Below, piece by piece: positions 1-9,891 of a stretch of 64,000 bases of DNA. The stretch is from CAZJUP01 sp964549275 (GTDB lineage Bacteria; Fidelibacterota; Marinisomatia; Marinisomatales; TCS55). Numbering within the stretch: the stretch's first letter is position 1; each line of letters begins with the position of its first letter. Both the position numbers and the translations under genes were made by a program. The stretch is from positions 1 through 64,000 of the forward strand of contig CAZJUP010000013.1 of the NCBI GenBank assembly GCA_964549275.1, given 5' to 3'. The notes beneath the pieces were generated by a model. It saw nothing but the letters and a program-made list of their open reading frames with translations, made no database searches and was not told the origin of the DNA.

Positions 1-308
1 AATCAGGTATTTTTTGGAGAATCATACAATGTTGCACTTACTACTTGAATCCAAGGGGTATTATAACGATAATAAATCATATTTAAAGCGTTAGGGGTGG
101 ATTAGAAAAATGAATTGGAAAACCAATTTGATATCACACTAAGTTATTCATAGCTACGGCTTGCAAGTGTTCTTGAAAGGAGGATTGGTCCATTCAATCA
201 ATGATCAATTAGATTAAGTTGATAGGATGAGTCTAAAATATAATTATTTCTCCAATTCGATGAATCCACCATTCCATCGGCCCTTCCAAAATACTAAATT
301 CAAGGATT
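1..308. other. Intergenic leader before the giant repeat gene
   Basis: No gene is recognisable on either strand; frames are short and frequently stopped. A small inverted repeat, AATTGG-AAAA-CCAATT, lies at 113-128. A TATAAT-like -10 candidate is at 239-244, with TTGATA at 219-224 only 14 bases upstream, so the pair is a poor sigma-70 match. It could nevertheless be the promoter region of the gene at 309. The window edge may cut off further context. Confidence 0.5.
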
Positions 309-3300
309 GTGAAAAGGCTAAATCAAGCAATCCTTGTTATATTCATAACCTTTTTGGTTATAGGTGGGCGGAGGATTCAGTATTTTCTTCATGAATTAGA
401 TTTTATTGCTGGTAAACCCGTCCCAGCAGCAGAAACTTTGAACAAGCCGCACATTCGTGCAGAGTACGATGAATATGGGCGATTATTAATTAAAGCAACC
501 GTAGATGAACATGGTCGCATTTTATCTCGGGAAAATTACTCTTATATCGATACAAACTCTACTATTCGCCAAAAGGACTATTACAAGGAGGATGATTTTC
601 TTGCGGATAGAACCATATTCGGAAGAGAAGAAAAATCCTTGGCCTATATTGAGTGGGTATTTGGTGTAGACTCGGTCAAAAAATGGGATGACAGATTTAC
701 AACCTCGAAAATTAATTATTTTGAAAAACCGGATAACTATCAGTTTTTCGATGTAGATGCCTTCGAATATGGGGGAATGGAGCTGGATTATGACTCTCTT
801 GGGAGAGTCATACGAGATGAATGGTTCAGAAGACCGGATAATAAATCTATGCATAAATATTTGTATAGATATTATGATGATTCTGAAATCACTCACATAT
901 TTGAGTATGATTCAAATGGTGTATTAATCATGGACGTAAAATTGAGTCCCGATGGAACCGAAGCTCTTTTTTGGTTTTCTGATCCAACTGATTCAAGTTA
1001 TGTTAATTCTAGTCTGGTTGGCTACAGATTAGATGGAAATTTAAAATGGGGAACCCTGAATTGGATTAAATCGGGAACTTCAGATAGTATCCCTGTTCCT
1101 CTTAATCAATTAGATGAAGGATATTATTCTGTCCAAATGGAGTCAGACACTTCCTTATATGATAGTTCGATTTATGATATCGTTTTCGAGGGGGAAGGGG
1201 TAAAAGGATATTTTGCGACTAAAAGAACCCTTAGAATGATTACTTACGACATAAGCCCTCCAGTCTTAACATTGGATATGGATAAATATATCAAAGAAAT
1301 ATTTATTGAGTATTCGAACTCGGAACCCCTTGATTCAGCCTTTATTGTATGGGCTCCGGATTCATTATTTGAACATATTCCACTGGACACTATGAAACTG
1401 GTTAATGAGGAGTTATTTCTACAGGAGAGGTTTAAACCCCAATACCAAATTGACTTAATTGATGGGGTGATATATCATCCGGCTATTTATGGGTATGACA
1501 GGGCTGGGAATCTTTCAAACCCAGGTATAAAACGAGATGTTGTTTACGATATCACACCACCAATTGTTACTATAATAGAACCGAGTACCGGCGATTGGAT
1601 AAATCATCAGTCGGTGTCTATTTTAACAAATGAACCTCTGCAATCTTGGGCTGTTGAAGTTGATTGGCAAGGGGGCAGTCTGGATGAACGAGCACCTTAT
1701 TCAATGCAATTCTCGGATACGGTTCAGATTGAAACAGTAATGGATTTGACTTCATTTTTTCAATGGCAGGATGGTAGTACATACTCTATTAGTATTGTTG
1801 GCCAAGATTATGCTGGAAATATATCAAATACAGTTTATATCGATTCTATTCATTATGACGTAACACCCCCAATCGTTACAATGATTTATCCTTATGACCA
1901 TGCAGCAATAAAAGATGCTAAAGTGAGTTATTCTTCTAATGAGAAATTATTATCTGGAGAAATGCTTTGGACTCAAACTGAAGGAACGATGGATACCTTA
2001 TCTCCTCAAACAGTCGAATTAATTAATTATGAATTAACCCCTGGAGATAAAATACATATTTCTCTCCAGAATGAACCTAAATTAATAGATGGTGGGATTT
2101 ATTCAGTTTTATTTACAAGTCAAGATTTAGCCGGAAACGAAAGTGATCCGGTAATTATAACTGAAGTACTATACGATGTTACCCCACCTGGATTTTCGCA
2201 AATATTTCCAAATTCCGGAGATGCGCTTAATCATCAAACAATTTCTTACATTTTATCAGAAGAGTTGGAGAAAGGAGCAGTTATTTGGTATCAAACTGGG
2301 GGAAAAAAGGATTCTAATTCACCACATGTTGTTGCTTTAATGGATGGTGAACTTGATTATGGGCGACATGACAGTACTCATTTAGTTCAAATGCCTCGGT
2401 TGACCGACGGTGCTATTTATTCAATTCTGTTTACCGGGGAAGATCGAGCCGGAAACATAGCGGATACTGTCACTGTTACAGATATCCTTTATGATTATAC
2501 TCCGCCTGAAATGGTTATTCAATATCCATTGCCCCGATCTATCTCTAAAACAACCGCCATGACTTATTCACTTTCAGAAACCCTTCATGAAGGAGAATTT
2601 AAATGGATTTGGCTAGGGGGGGTAGAAGATACTTTAGCTCCATATACAGCTGCTTTGACTCAAGACGAAAGACAAGAAGGAGACCATAGTGAAATTGAAC
2701 TGGCTTTTACTCCAACTGTGGTCGAGAATGCACTGTATACGATGATTTTTTCGGGCATAGATCGAGCAGGGAATAAAACACTACGTGCCTTTGTCCCGGG
2801 CTTGCAATACGATTTTACGCCACCGACTTTAACTTGGCATTCTCCAAGTCAAGGAGAAGCGGTTAATCATAAAAAAATTCATTTTTCTAATAGTGAACTT
2901 CTGGAAAGCGGTACAGTAACTTGGACATGGACTGGAGGTGTTGCTGACCCGGATAGCATTCATAATATGGCCTTAACAGGACAGGAACTGGAAGGGAAGG
3001 AATTTGGGAATAAAAATATTTCTCAGATACCCTCATTGGTTGATGGAGGGATATATACTATTTCCTATGTGGGGTATGACCCTGCGGGGAATGAATCCAA
3101 TCACATTTACATTGATGAAATATTATATGATATTACTCAGCCAGAAATTATTATTCATTATCCATTAGCAAAATCTATCTCACGGACGAGTGCTGTTTCC
3201 TATACATTATCGGAAGAATTGCACACGGGTCAATTTAAATGGATATGGCTTGGAGGGGTGGAAGATACAGTGGCACCATATATAGCTATTCTCCAGGATG

Positions 3301-6300
3301 ATGAACGAACAGACGGAGATCATATTGAAATAGAATTATCAAATAACCCCCATGTAGTTGAAAATGCTCTTTATACGCTGACCATTTCAGGAGAGGATCG
3401 TGCTGGAAATAATATGAAGCGTAAATTTATTCCTGGACTGCAATATGATTTTACTCCTCCAGCACTCACAATCATTTCACCAAAACCAGATGAGGCTATC
3501 AATCAAAAATTGGTACATTTTTCCAATAGCGAAAAACTCATTATTGCAAAAATGGTTTGGAAGCAGACTGCAGGGGTAAAAGATCATAACTCTCCTCATA
3601 TTTTAGAATTGGTAGATGAAGAATTATTCGGACAAGAAGTGGGCCCGATTTTTGTCAAGAATACACCACTCCTTGTGGATGGATCAATCTATACCCTTCA
3701 ATATTATGGAGAAGACCCTGCTGGAAACAGGAGTGATACCGTAACGGTTTCAAATATACTTTTTGACACAACACCTCCCCAATTTTCTCTTACATATCCC
3801 AGAAATAATATTTATACAACCGAGACAAATATAATAGGAGAAATATCAGAAATCCTCTACGAATTTAAAGCAAAATGGTTGGGGGCAGGACCTAAAGGAG
3901 AATTTCATCCCATTGAGTTTGAGAAGCCATTGCCGTTGATGAGGGGCGGATTTAATACAGATTCCATATATACGCCTGATTTAAAAGATGGATATATATA
4001 TACTCTAACATTAACAGGTACTGACCGTGCCGGAAATAAAGCCATTGAGACGGAGATCTCAAATATTAAGGTAGACCTTACTCCACCAGTTTTTCATGCA
4101 TTTTATCCAGAAAATAACGCCTATATTAATACATTAAACTTCGGTTGGACGCTTTCTGAAGACATAGAATCGGGGATAATAAAGTATTTGGAAAAAGGGT
4201 CAGAAGAGGCAATTGATATTTTATTATCTGATTATGAATTAAAGGGAGGAGTTCGAGAACCTGCAGGATTAAATCATATAACGGAAATTAAGGACGGCTC
4301 TGTTTTTCGTTTAACTATCATGGGGGAAGATTATGCTAAAAATCCGTCGGAATCCCTAACGATTAACCACATAACCTATGATGTCTCGCCACCAAACTTG
4401 ACGATAGAATCTCCAAATTCTTTGGAGCATATACAGACCACTGATATCCGTTGCATGATTAGTGAACCGCTGATATCCGGGGCAATTGTCTGGCTCACAT
4501 CTACCGGTGAAGAAATATCAGCCAATTTACGTTCAGAACATCTTTTTCCCGGTGAATATACTTTTCAGGACTATGAATTCAATTTACCTGAGAATGAACC
4601 ACTTACATTAACCATTTACGGGGTGGACAGAGCAGGAAATAAAGCATTTTCTGATACTGTTAAACAGTTATTTTATGATGGAACCCCGCCAGTTCTAACA
4701 CTAATAGCCCCCATGTCCAACCAGCCAGTGAATAATCATAAAGTCTCATTTGAATTTAGTGAAGATCTGTCCGAAGGGTTGATTCGTTGGGAAAGTGTAT
4801 CGGGACATGACCCCAATTCTCCCCACCGGTTAGAATTGAGTGCAGAAGATTTAAAGGCAGGAAAACATAGCGATCACACTTCCAGTGTAAAAATCTCCCT
4901 AGCAGATGGAGTTGCTTATAATATTATTATAGAGGGGACAGACTTAGCCGGAAATGTAGGAGTTCCTGCTAAAGCAGAAAAATTATTGTTTGACATTACC
5001 CCTCCTGTTTTTACAGAAATTATACCCGAAAATGATTCATTTATCAATGCTGTAAATTTGTCTTATCAATTAAGTGAAGATTTAAATTCAGGACGAATTA
5101 TATTTGAAAATACTGGGGGAAATAACGACTCAAAAAAATCACATATCGTTCATTTAGTCGGAAAACGTAAAAAAAGTGGAACCGGAGGAGGAGAGATACC
5201 AGCATCGCTCGTCAGATTGACCAATGGAGCGAAGTACTCCATACATTTTGAAGGTGTGGATTTTGCAGGAAATATGAATGAAGAAACTACCGTTCAAAAC
5301 ATCACATTTGACAATGAATCTCCCATTATTGCGATTTCCAAACCCATTGAAAACAAATTTGTTAATTCCAATTTATTATCTTATTCCCTTAGTGAGGATT
5401 TAACCCGTGGAGAGATTATTCTTGAGCAAACCGATGGAGTGGAGGACCTTAAATCTCCCCGGAAATACATATTTTCTGAAGAGGAAAAAAATACGGGGTA
5501 TTATATGGATAAAAATGTTGGGGGATTGGGAGCATGGGTGGATGGTGCAGTCTATTCCCTAAGTATTTCCGGAGAAGATAAAGCGGGAAATAAGTCGGAG
5601 CAAACGCGAGTAAATAATATATCTTATGATATAACACCCCCGATAGTTAAAATAGATAACATTAAGAATAACAGCTATATAAACTATAGTACGGTAAGTT
5701 ATACATTAAGTGAAAACCTCTCTGAAGGACAAATTTCTTATACACCGGTTGAGGGTAGTAATGGAGAGAAAAGTCCACAAGTGATTTCCTTAAATAAAAA
5801 TGAACTTCTAGTCGGCTCGAAAGCCCAAATTGAATTATTGGGAAAACCAAAACTGGAAAATGGGAAAGTTTATACTATAGAAATTTCAGGAAAAGATCGT
5901 GCCGGGAATGTAGCAAAGCCTCATCGAGTAGAACAGGTCACGTTTGACAACGAGCCACCCAATGGAACAATAAGTCTCCCAATTGACAGTGAACAAATCA
6001 AGAAAACAAATATCACCTATTTATTATCTGATAACTTAAAATGGGGGGATGCTGTGGTAACCCAAACAGGAGGTACGTTTGACCCAGCCTCGCCACACAG
6101 AGTTTCGGTGCTAGGGCCTAACCTCACTAAAGGACTCCATGGAGAAATTGCCCTTCAATTAGAAGAAAAATTAGCAGATGGAGGCCGATATTCATTAACT
6201 ATAGAAGGGGAGGATAAAGCTGGAAATCGCGTCATTGTAACTCCCGTTAAAAACGTACTATTTGATGTATTACCTCCTAGATTATCCTTCACAAATCCTC

Positions 6301-8795
6301 CTGAAGGATCTTTTATCAATGATATATTAATAGATTACTACACATCAGAAGAAATGGGTAAAGGAGAATTAATTTTTACACGTATTGGGGGGAGTGAAGA
6401 TGCCAATAGTCCGCATAAGATTCAACTTGAAGGAGAACAATTACAACAAGGGGATCATTCGAAGGTGAGCTTACGTGCAGTGCTACAGGATGGCAGTATT
6501 TATGAAATTAAATTTACCGGTGAAGATTTGGCCGGAAATATTTCAGACCCGGTTTTGACTCCTAATATTAAATATGATATTTCTCCGCCGATTTTAGTTG
6601 CTCAATCTCCATACCCTGACAGTTTTAACAGAAGTTTAACTTTTTCCTATTCCATTAATGAAAATCTATTAATCGGTAAAATCATACTCGAAAGGCGTGG
6701 GGGACTTCCTGATCCGGGAAGTCCAAGAATATATACTTTTCCTCAGGAATATTTAATAAATGGTGAGCATTCTGACATTGATTTAATGGCTCTACTTTCT
6801 CCAAAAGATGGTGTTACCTATACGGTTAAAATAGAAGCAGAAGATTTAGCCGGAAACGCATCTGATGGTATTGAAATCCAGGGGGTAACCATCGATAATA
6901 CCCCACCCATTTTAGGGATAACCTCTCCCAACCCCGGATCTTTCATTAATACATCAACTATAGGTATTCGAACAAATGAGAACTTATCTTCCGCAAAAAT
7001 AGAGTGGGTATGGATGGAGGGTCATCAAGACCCAATACCTTTACATGAATCAGGTTTAAGTGCTGACTTTTTATCCGATGGGAATTATCCAGAAGTTAAT
7101 TTTGATCCCAAACCTCAACTTATAAGTGGCGCATCCTACAGCATCCGTTTTAAGGGAGTAGATAGAGCGGGAAATGATACCCTTTATGAACATGGCCTAA
7201 TTCATTACGATAACGAACCACCTGTTTTATCTTCGTTTAAACCGAAGCAACATTCCTTTATTAATACACTAGACGTGAGTTATCAATTGAATGAACCTTT
7301 AATGTCTGGAAAAATAATTTGGACACCCCGTAATGGAACAAAAATTTTAGTTGTAGATATGGAAGGTGTCGAATTGAATCCTGGTGAATTTTCGACTGGA
7401 TTCTTAACCCATCAAAAAGAATTGAATGAAGGGACCGTTTATGGTGTTGATTTCATTGGAATTGACCGTGCCGGAAATAAAACTACTGTACTACTTTCAG
7501 ACAGTATTACTTACGACAAATCAAAACCAAAATTCTCTGGTGTATTTCCATTAACCAGCTCCAGAATTAATTCTCAACTGTTGAAATGGAAAATAAATGA
7601 GGATTTGAAATCAGGAAAATATACTTGGATTCATATGGGGGGAAAACCTGACCCGGAGGCTCCTCATAGTTTCTATATGTCCGAGGAATTACTCGCAGAA
7701 GGTAGCCATGATAATTCCAGTATGCCAGATCTAGCCCTGGTAACCGATGCCATGTATCGAATCACAATTGAAGGAACTGATAAGGCAGGAAATACAGGAA
7801 AAAAGTTTATCATGAGTATTGTATATGATGATATTCCTCCAACATTGAAGATAGACTATCCTACACAAAAATCTGCAGTAAATGAGACCCATATAGCCTA
7901 TGAAATTTCCGAAACATTAAGTGAGGGTTCCTTTGTCTATGAATGGATTGGAGGTGTGCCCGATCCCAATTCACCTGTCATTATGCCACTGGCAGGGTTG
8001 GAATTGGAAACAATTTACGAATCTCCAAAAGAACCAAAAAACCCTCCGATGTTAAACGACGGATCTGTCTATAATATCGTTTTTAATGGGGTAGATTTGG
8101 CAAAAAATAAATCCATTTCAAAACAAATAGATAGTGTAAAATATGATATCACTCGCCCTGTGCTTACAATTTATAATCCACAATCAAACCAAAATTTTAT
8201 GGGGACAGAAATGTCTATTGAAATTAGTGAAGACCTAAAGGAAGGTAAAATGGTTTGGACGCGAACCGGTGGAGTAAAAGATAGAGTGAGTCGTCATAAA
8301 ATTCCATTATATGATACTTATCTGAAAGAAGGAAAACACCCAGAAGCTGTTCTCCCTATGGAAAAAACCCTAAGTGCAGGTGTCATTTACTCTCTATCTG
8401 TAGAGGCACATGATTTTGCAGGAAATGAAGCTCAACCGGTTAAAATTGATAATATTGAATATATACGCTCTATGGCGGGTCGCTGGTATTACAAAGGGGC
8501 TATCATCGAAGTAGTGTGGATTTTTGAACCAGACCAGGGGAAAAACACATTAACAGGAAATTTTACTCAGGGATTATCCTTAGGAACAAAAATAAGTGAT
8601 AAAGAAACGGGAAGATATGAATTCAATTTTAATAAAAAACCCTGGACATTGACGTTAACAATGGATAATCCAGAGCAAAATAGAATCAGTATCTTTGAAT
8701 TTATTGATAATAATCACATGAGAGTAGTGACCGGGACAAAAAAACCAAGGGACTGGTATGATGGAGAGGTCATGGAATACGAGTGGCGCCCCTAA
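309..8795 (+). CDS. Giant exported protein with 23 tandem Ig-like repeats
   Basis: A 2828-residue protein. The N-terminus carries KR at residues 2-3 and then a hydrophobic stretch (about 7-20), so it is exported or membrane anchored; the GTG start fits because the hydrophobic segment begins right after it. Residues 40-310 contain YD-like motifs such as YDEYGR and YDSLGR. From residue 313 to about 2715 there are 23 repeats of about 105 residues. Each opens with Y/F-D-x-T/S-P-P, has a middle SE-x-L motif, and closes with the calcium-binding-like D-x-A-G-N motif. The last 110 residues (from GRWYY) form a separate beta-rich, lipocalin-like domain. Repeats of this kind are typical of bacterial cell-surface or secreted adhesin-like proteins. 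The exact role is unknown; no enzymatic domain is visible. The upstream AAGGA is only 2 bases from the GTG, so initiation is weakly supported. Confidence 0.93.
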   Translation: MKRLNQAILVIFITFLVIGGRRIQYFLHELDFIAGKPVPAAETLNKPHIRAEYDEYGRLLIKATVDEHGRILSRENYSYIDTNSTIRQKDYYKEDDFLADRTIFGREEKSLAYIEWVFGVDSVKKWDDRFTTSKINYFEKPDNYQFFDVDAFEYGGMELDYDSLGRVIRDEWFRRPDNKSMHKYLYRYYDDSEITHIFEYDSNGVLIMDVKLSPDGTEALFWFSDPTDSSYVNSSLVGYRLDGNLKWGTLNWIKSGTSDSIPVPLNQLDEGYYSVQMESDTSLYDSSIYDIVFEGEGVKGYFATKRTLRMITYDISPPVLTLDMDKYIKEIFIEYSNSEPLDSAFIVWAPDSLFEHIPLDTMKLVNEELFLQERFKPQYQIDLIDGVIYHPAIYGYDRAGNLSNPGIKRDVVYDITPPIVTIIEPSTGDWINHQSVSILTNEPLQSWAVEVDWQGGSLDERAPYSMQFSDTVQIETVMDLTSFFQWQDGSTYSISIVGQDYAGNISNTVYIDSIHYDVTPPIVTMIYPYDHAAIKDAKVSYSSNEKLLSGEMLWTQTEGTMDTLSPQTVELINYELTPGDKIHISLQNEPKLIDGGIYSVLFTSQDLAGNESDPVIITEVLYDVTPPGFSQIFPNSGDALNHQTISYILSEELEKGAVIWYQTGGKKDSNSPHVVALMDGELDYGRHDSTHLVQMPRLTDGAIYSILFTGEDRAGNIADTVTVTDILYDYTPPEMVIQYPLPRSISKTTAMTYSLSETLHEGEFKWIWLGGVEDTLAPYTAALTQDERQEGDHSEIELAFTPTVVENALYTMIFSGIDRAGNKTLRAFVPGLQYDFTPPTLTWHSPSQGEAVNHKKIHFSNSELLESGTVTWTWTGGVADPDSIHNMALTGQELEGKEFGNKNISQIPSLVDGGIYTISYVGYDPAGNESNHIYIDEILYDITQPEIIIHYPLAKSISRTSAVSYTLSEELHTGQFKWIWLGGVEDTVAPYIAILQDDERTDGDHIEIELSNNPHVVENALYTLTISGEDRAGNNMKRKFIPGLQYDFTPPALTIISPKPDEAINQKLVHFSNSEKLIIAKMVWKQTAGVKDHNSPHILELVDEELFGQEVGPIFVKNTPLLVDGSIYTLQYYGEDPAGNRSDTVTVSNILFDTTPPQFSLTYPRNNIYTTETNIIGEISEILYEFKAKWLGAGPKGEFHPIEFEKPLPLMRGGFNTDSIYTPDLKDGYIYTLTLTGTDRAGNKAIETEISNIKVDLTPPVFHAFYPENNAYINTLNFGWTLSEDIESGIIKYLEKGSEEAIDILLSDYELKGGVREPAGLNHITEIKDGSVFRLTIMGEDYAKNPSESLTINHITYDVSPPNLTIESPNSLEHIQTTDIRCMISEPLISGAIVWLTSTGEEISANLRSEHLFPGEYTFQDYEFNLPENEPLTLTIYGVDRAGNKAFSDTVKQLFYDGTPPVLTLIAPMSNQPVNNHKVSFEFSEDLSEGLIRWESVSGHDPNSPHRLELSAEDLKAGKHSDHTSSVKISLADGVAYNIIIEGTDLAGNVGVPAKAEKLLFDITPPVFTEIIPENDSFINAVNLSYQLSEDLNSGRIIFENTGGNNDSKKSHIVHLVGKRKKSGTGGGEIPASLVRLTNGAKYSIHFEGVDFAGNMNEETTVQNITFDNESPIIAISKPIENKFVNSNLLSYSLSEDLTRGEIILEQTDGVEDLKSPRKYIFSEEEKNTGYYMDKNVGGLGAWVDGAVYSLSISGEDKAGNKSEQTRVNNISYDITPPIVKIDNIKNNSYINYSTVSYTLSENLSEGQISYTPVEGSNGEKSPQVISLNKNELLVGSKAQIELLGKPKLENGKVYTIEISGKDRAGNVAKPHRVEQVTFDNEPPNGTISLPIDSEQIKKTNITYLLSDNLKWGDAVVTQTGGTFDPASPHRVSVLGPNLTKGLHGEIALQLEEKLADGGRYSLTIEGEDKAGNRVIVTPVKNVLFDVLPPRLSFTNPPEGSFINDILIDYYTSEEMGKGELIFTRIGGSEDANSPHKIQLEGEQLQQGDHSKVSLRAVLQDGSIYEIKFTGEDLAGNISDPVLTPNIKYDISPPILVAQSPYPDSFNRSLTFSYSINENLLIGKIILERRGGLPDPGSPRIYTFPQEYLINGEHSDIDLMALLSPKDGVTYTVKIEAEDLAGNASDGIEIQGVTIDNTPPILGITSPNPGSFINTSTIGIRTNENLSSAKIEWVWMEGHQDPIPLHESGLSADFLSDGNYPEVNFDPKPQLISGASYSIRFKGVDRAGNDTLYEHGLIHYDNEPPVLSSFKPKQHSFINTLDVSYQLNEPLMSGKIIWTPRNGTKILVVDMEGVELNPGEFSTGFLTHQKELNEGTVYGVDFIGIDRAGNKTTVLLSDSITYDKSKPKFSGVFPLTSSRINSQLLKWKINEDLKSGKYTWIHMGGKPDPEAPHSFYMSEELLAEGSHDNSSMPDLALVTDAMYRITIEGTDKAGNTGKKFIMSIVYDDIPPTLKIDYPTQKSAVNETHIAYEISETLSEGSFVYEWIGGVPDPNSPVIMPLAGLELETIYESPKEPKNPPMLNDGSVYNIVFNGVDLAKNKSISKQIDSVKYDITRPVLTIYNPQSNQNFMGTEMSIEISEDLKEGKMVWTRTGGVKDRVSRHKIPLYDTYLKEGKHPEAVLPMEKTLSAGVIYSLSVEAHDFAGNEAQPVKIDNIEYIRSMAGRWYYKGAIIEVVWIFEPDQGKNTLTGNFTQGLSLGTKISDKETGRYEFNFNKKPWTLTLTMDNPEQNRISIFEFIDNNHMRVVTGTKKPRDWYDGEVMEYEWRP
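1245..8453 (+). repeat. 23 tandem ~314-bp repeats encoding Ig-like domains
   Basis: The first repeat begins at residue 313 (Tyr codon at 1245) and the last at residue 2612 (8142), giving a mean period of 104.5 residues. Most units keep D-x-x-P-P at the start and D-x-A-G-N near the end. Repeats 5 and 7 (starting near 2489 and 3122) share long identical stretches such as FKWIWLGGVEDT and VVENALYT. Repeats 6 and 8 share HFSNSE and D-P-A-G-N, which indicates duplication of a two-repeat block. Confidence 0.9.
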
Positions 8796-8905
8796 GCCTT
8801 TAATAAAAGATAAAATGTGTTCTATTCTAATTCTTTTTTAAAAGAGGATTAATTCCTAATTTTGCCGGCTTATTCTTAATAATTTTCATTCAGTAGAGGG
8901 ATTAA

Positions 8906-9313
8906 ATGGCAAAGAAGCAAAAAAGTTTTGCAGATAAAGCATCGGCAAAGGGTTCCAAAGATGTTTCGTATATAAAGTATGTAAAAAGTGTCGAATCGGG
9001 TAAACAAGGATTTTGGAGATTTAACGAGCAAATGATAGCTGTGGATAAAGGAGAAACACTTGATGGCGCATTGAAACGTATTCAAGACGAAAAAACAATG
9101 GCAGGTATAGAAATACCTTCAATGGATGAGCCAGGAGTTGTTGAAGCATCGGTTCAAGATGAAGTTTCTGTGGAAGCTGAGGAAGATGATAACTCTGAAA
9201 GCAGTGATATTAAACCGGAAGAATCAAGCGATAATTCGGAAAAAGTTAAAAACGCAAATAAGGAAGATTCACTAGAACCGGAAACAGAAGAAAATCCTTC
9301 AGAAGTAAAATAA
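8906..9313 (+). CDS. Small basic/acidic protein, distant DUF4295-like N-terminus
   Basis: A 135-residue protein. The first 60 residues are basic and resemble the short DUF4295 family of Bacteroidetes/Chlorobi: a MAKK start, then a K-x-V-K-S-x-x-[ST]-G-x-x-x-F-x-E pattern. From about residue 70 to the end it is a low-complexity acidic tail rich in Glu, Ser and Asp. No signal peptide. An AGAGGG ribosome-binding site precedes the ATG. DUF4295 proteins are short and of unknown function, sometimes suggested to be ribosome associated. The acidic extension is not part of that family. The family link is my reading by eye and is tentative; the gene itself is credible. Confidence 0.7.
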   Translation: MAKKQKSFADKASAKGSKDVSYIKYVKSVESGKQGFWRFNEQMIAVDKGETLDGALKRIQDEKTMAGIEIPSMDEPGVVEASVQDEVSVEAEEDDNSESSDIKPEESSDNSEKVKNANKEDSLEPETEENPSEVK

Positions 9314-9321
9314 TTTTAATT

Positions 9322-9341
9322 AACGGTGTGATTCCGTTTTT
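9322..9341 (+). terminator. Weak intrinsic terminator after the small DUF4295-like gene
   Basis: A five-base-pair stem AACGG/CCGTT with a 7-base loop, followed by a T run, 8 bases after the stop codon of the 135-residue gene. The short stem makes it weak. Confidence 0.45.
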
Positions 9342-9409
9342 ATAATATAAAATGATGATATCAAATTATATTACTATATCCAGTGATTTTAACGGTATTT
9401 GAAAAATCA

Positions 9410-9496
9410 GGAGAGGTGGCCGAGTGGCTGAAGGCGCACGCTTGGAAAGCGTGTATACGTTTACGCGTATCGAGGGTTCGAATCCCTCTCTCTCCG
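9410..9496 (+). tRNA. tRNA-Ser (anticodon GGA)
   Basis: Type II tRNA of 87 bases. The acceptor stem GGAGAGG pairs with TCTCTCC, with one G-T pair. The anticodon stem CACGC/GCGTG encloses TTGGAAA with anticodon GGA. A long variable arm is present, and the T arm is GAGGG-TTCGAAT-CCCTC. The discriminator is G. No CCA is encoded; the next bases are CTA. Confidence 0.96.
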
Positions 9497-9566
9497 CTAG
9501 AGGAAAAGTTTACAAAATATTTGGACTGTATATATTATTGAATGCTACAGTTTTGCTACAATGCAG

Positions 9567-9860
9567 CTACTGTTTTCTCATATCTTTATTTTGATTGAAC
9601 CACTCAGTTGGTGAATAGGCTTTTATACTGAGGGCATGAATCTCTTTTTTAATGTATAATGATAATGCTTTATAGACCAATTGATGCCTTTCTAATAAGG
9701 GGAGCCCATTAAAATCTTTTGAAACAATTTGTGCTTTTAAATGGAACCCACCGTCAAAATTCCTATGGTGTAAGTGTTTTCCCGTCTCGTCAACAATTTC
9801 TAAATGGTCAATTTGAATATGTTTAGACAACTCGTATTTTATTATTTCGAAAGCATTCAT
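9567..9860 (-). CDS. bolA: BolA-family protein
   Basis: A 97-residue protein with the BolA layout: an N-terminal helix, the strand I-D-x-L-E-I-V-D-E-T-G-K, an H-H/FDGGFH core, and the motif L-x-x-R-H-x-L-V-Y-K-A-L with the conserved Arg-His before the last helix. The C-terminus I-H-A-L-S-I-K-A-Y-S-P-x-E-W matches the family. BolA proteins partner with monothiol glutaredoxins in iron-sulfur and redox regulation, and some affect cell shape. The gene stands alone, divergent from the DUF1232 gene with only 31 bases between the two start codons, so both transcripts must have very short leaders. Confidence 0.88.
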   Translation of the reverse strand: MNAFEIIKYELSKHIQIDHLEIVDETGKHLHHRNFDGGFHLKAQIVSKDFNGLPLLERHQLVYKALSLYIKKEIHALSIKAYSPTEWFNQNKDMRKQ

Positions 9861-9891
9861 ATCTTGGTTAAGAATTTCCTAAATTAACCCT

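Noticed and set aside
1..80. Short minus-strand frame (25 codons, M-I-Y-Y-R-Y-N-T)
   Set aside because: Too short, no ribosome-binding site, no recognisable similarity.
1245..8453. Repeat region as a CRISPR or simple tandem DNA repeat
   Set aside because: The period is ~314 bp, the units are diverged at DNA level, and the repeat is a protein-domain repeat within one frame.
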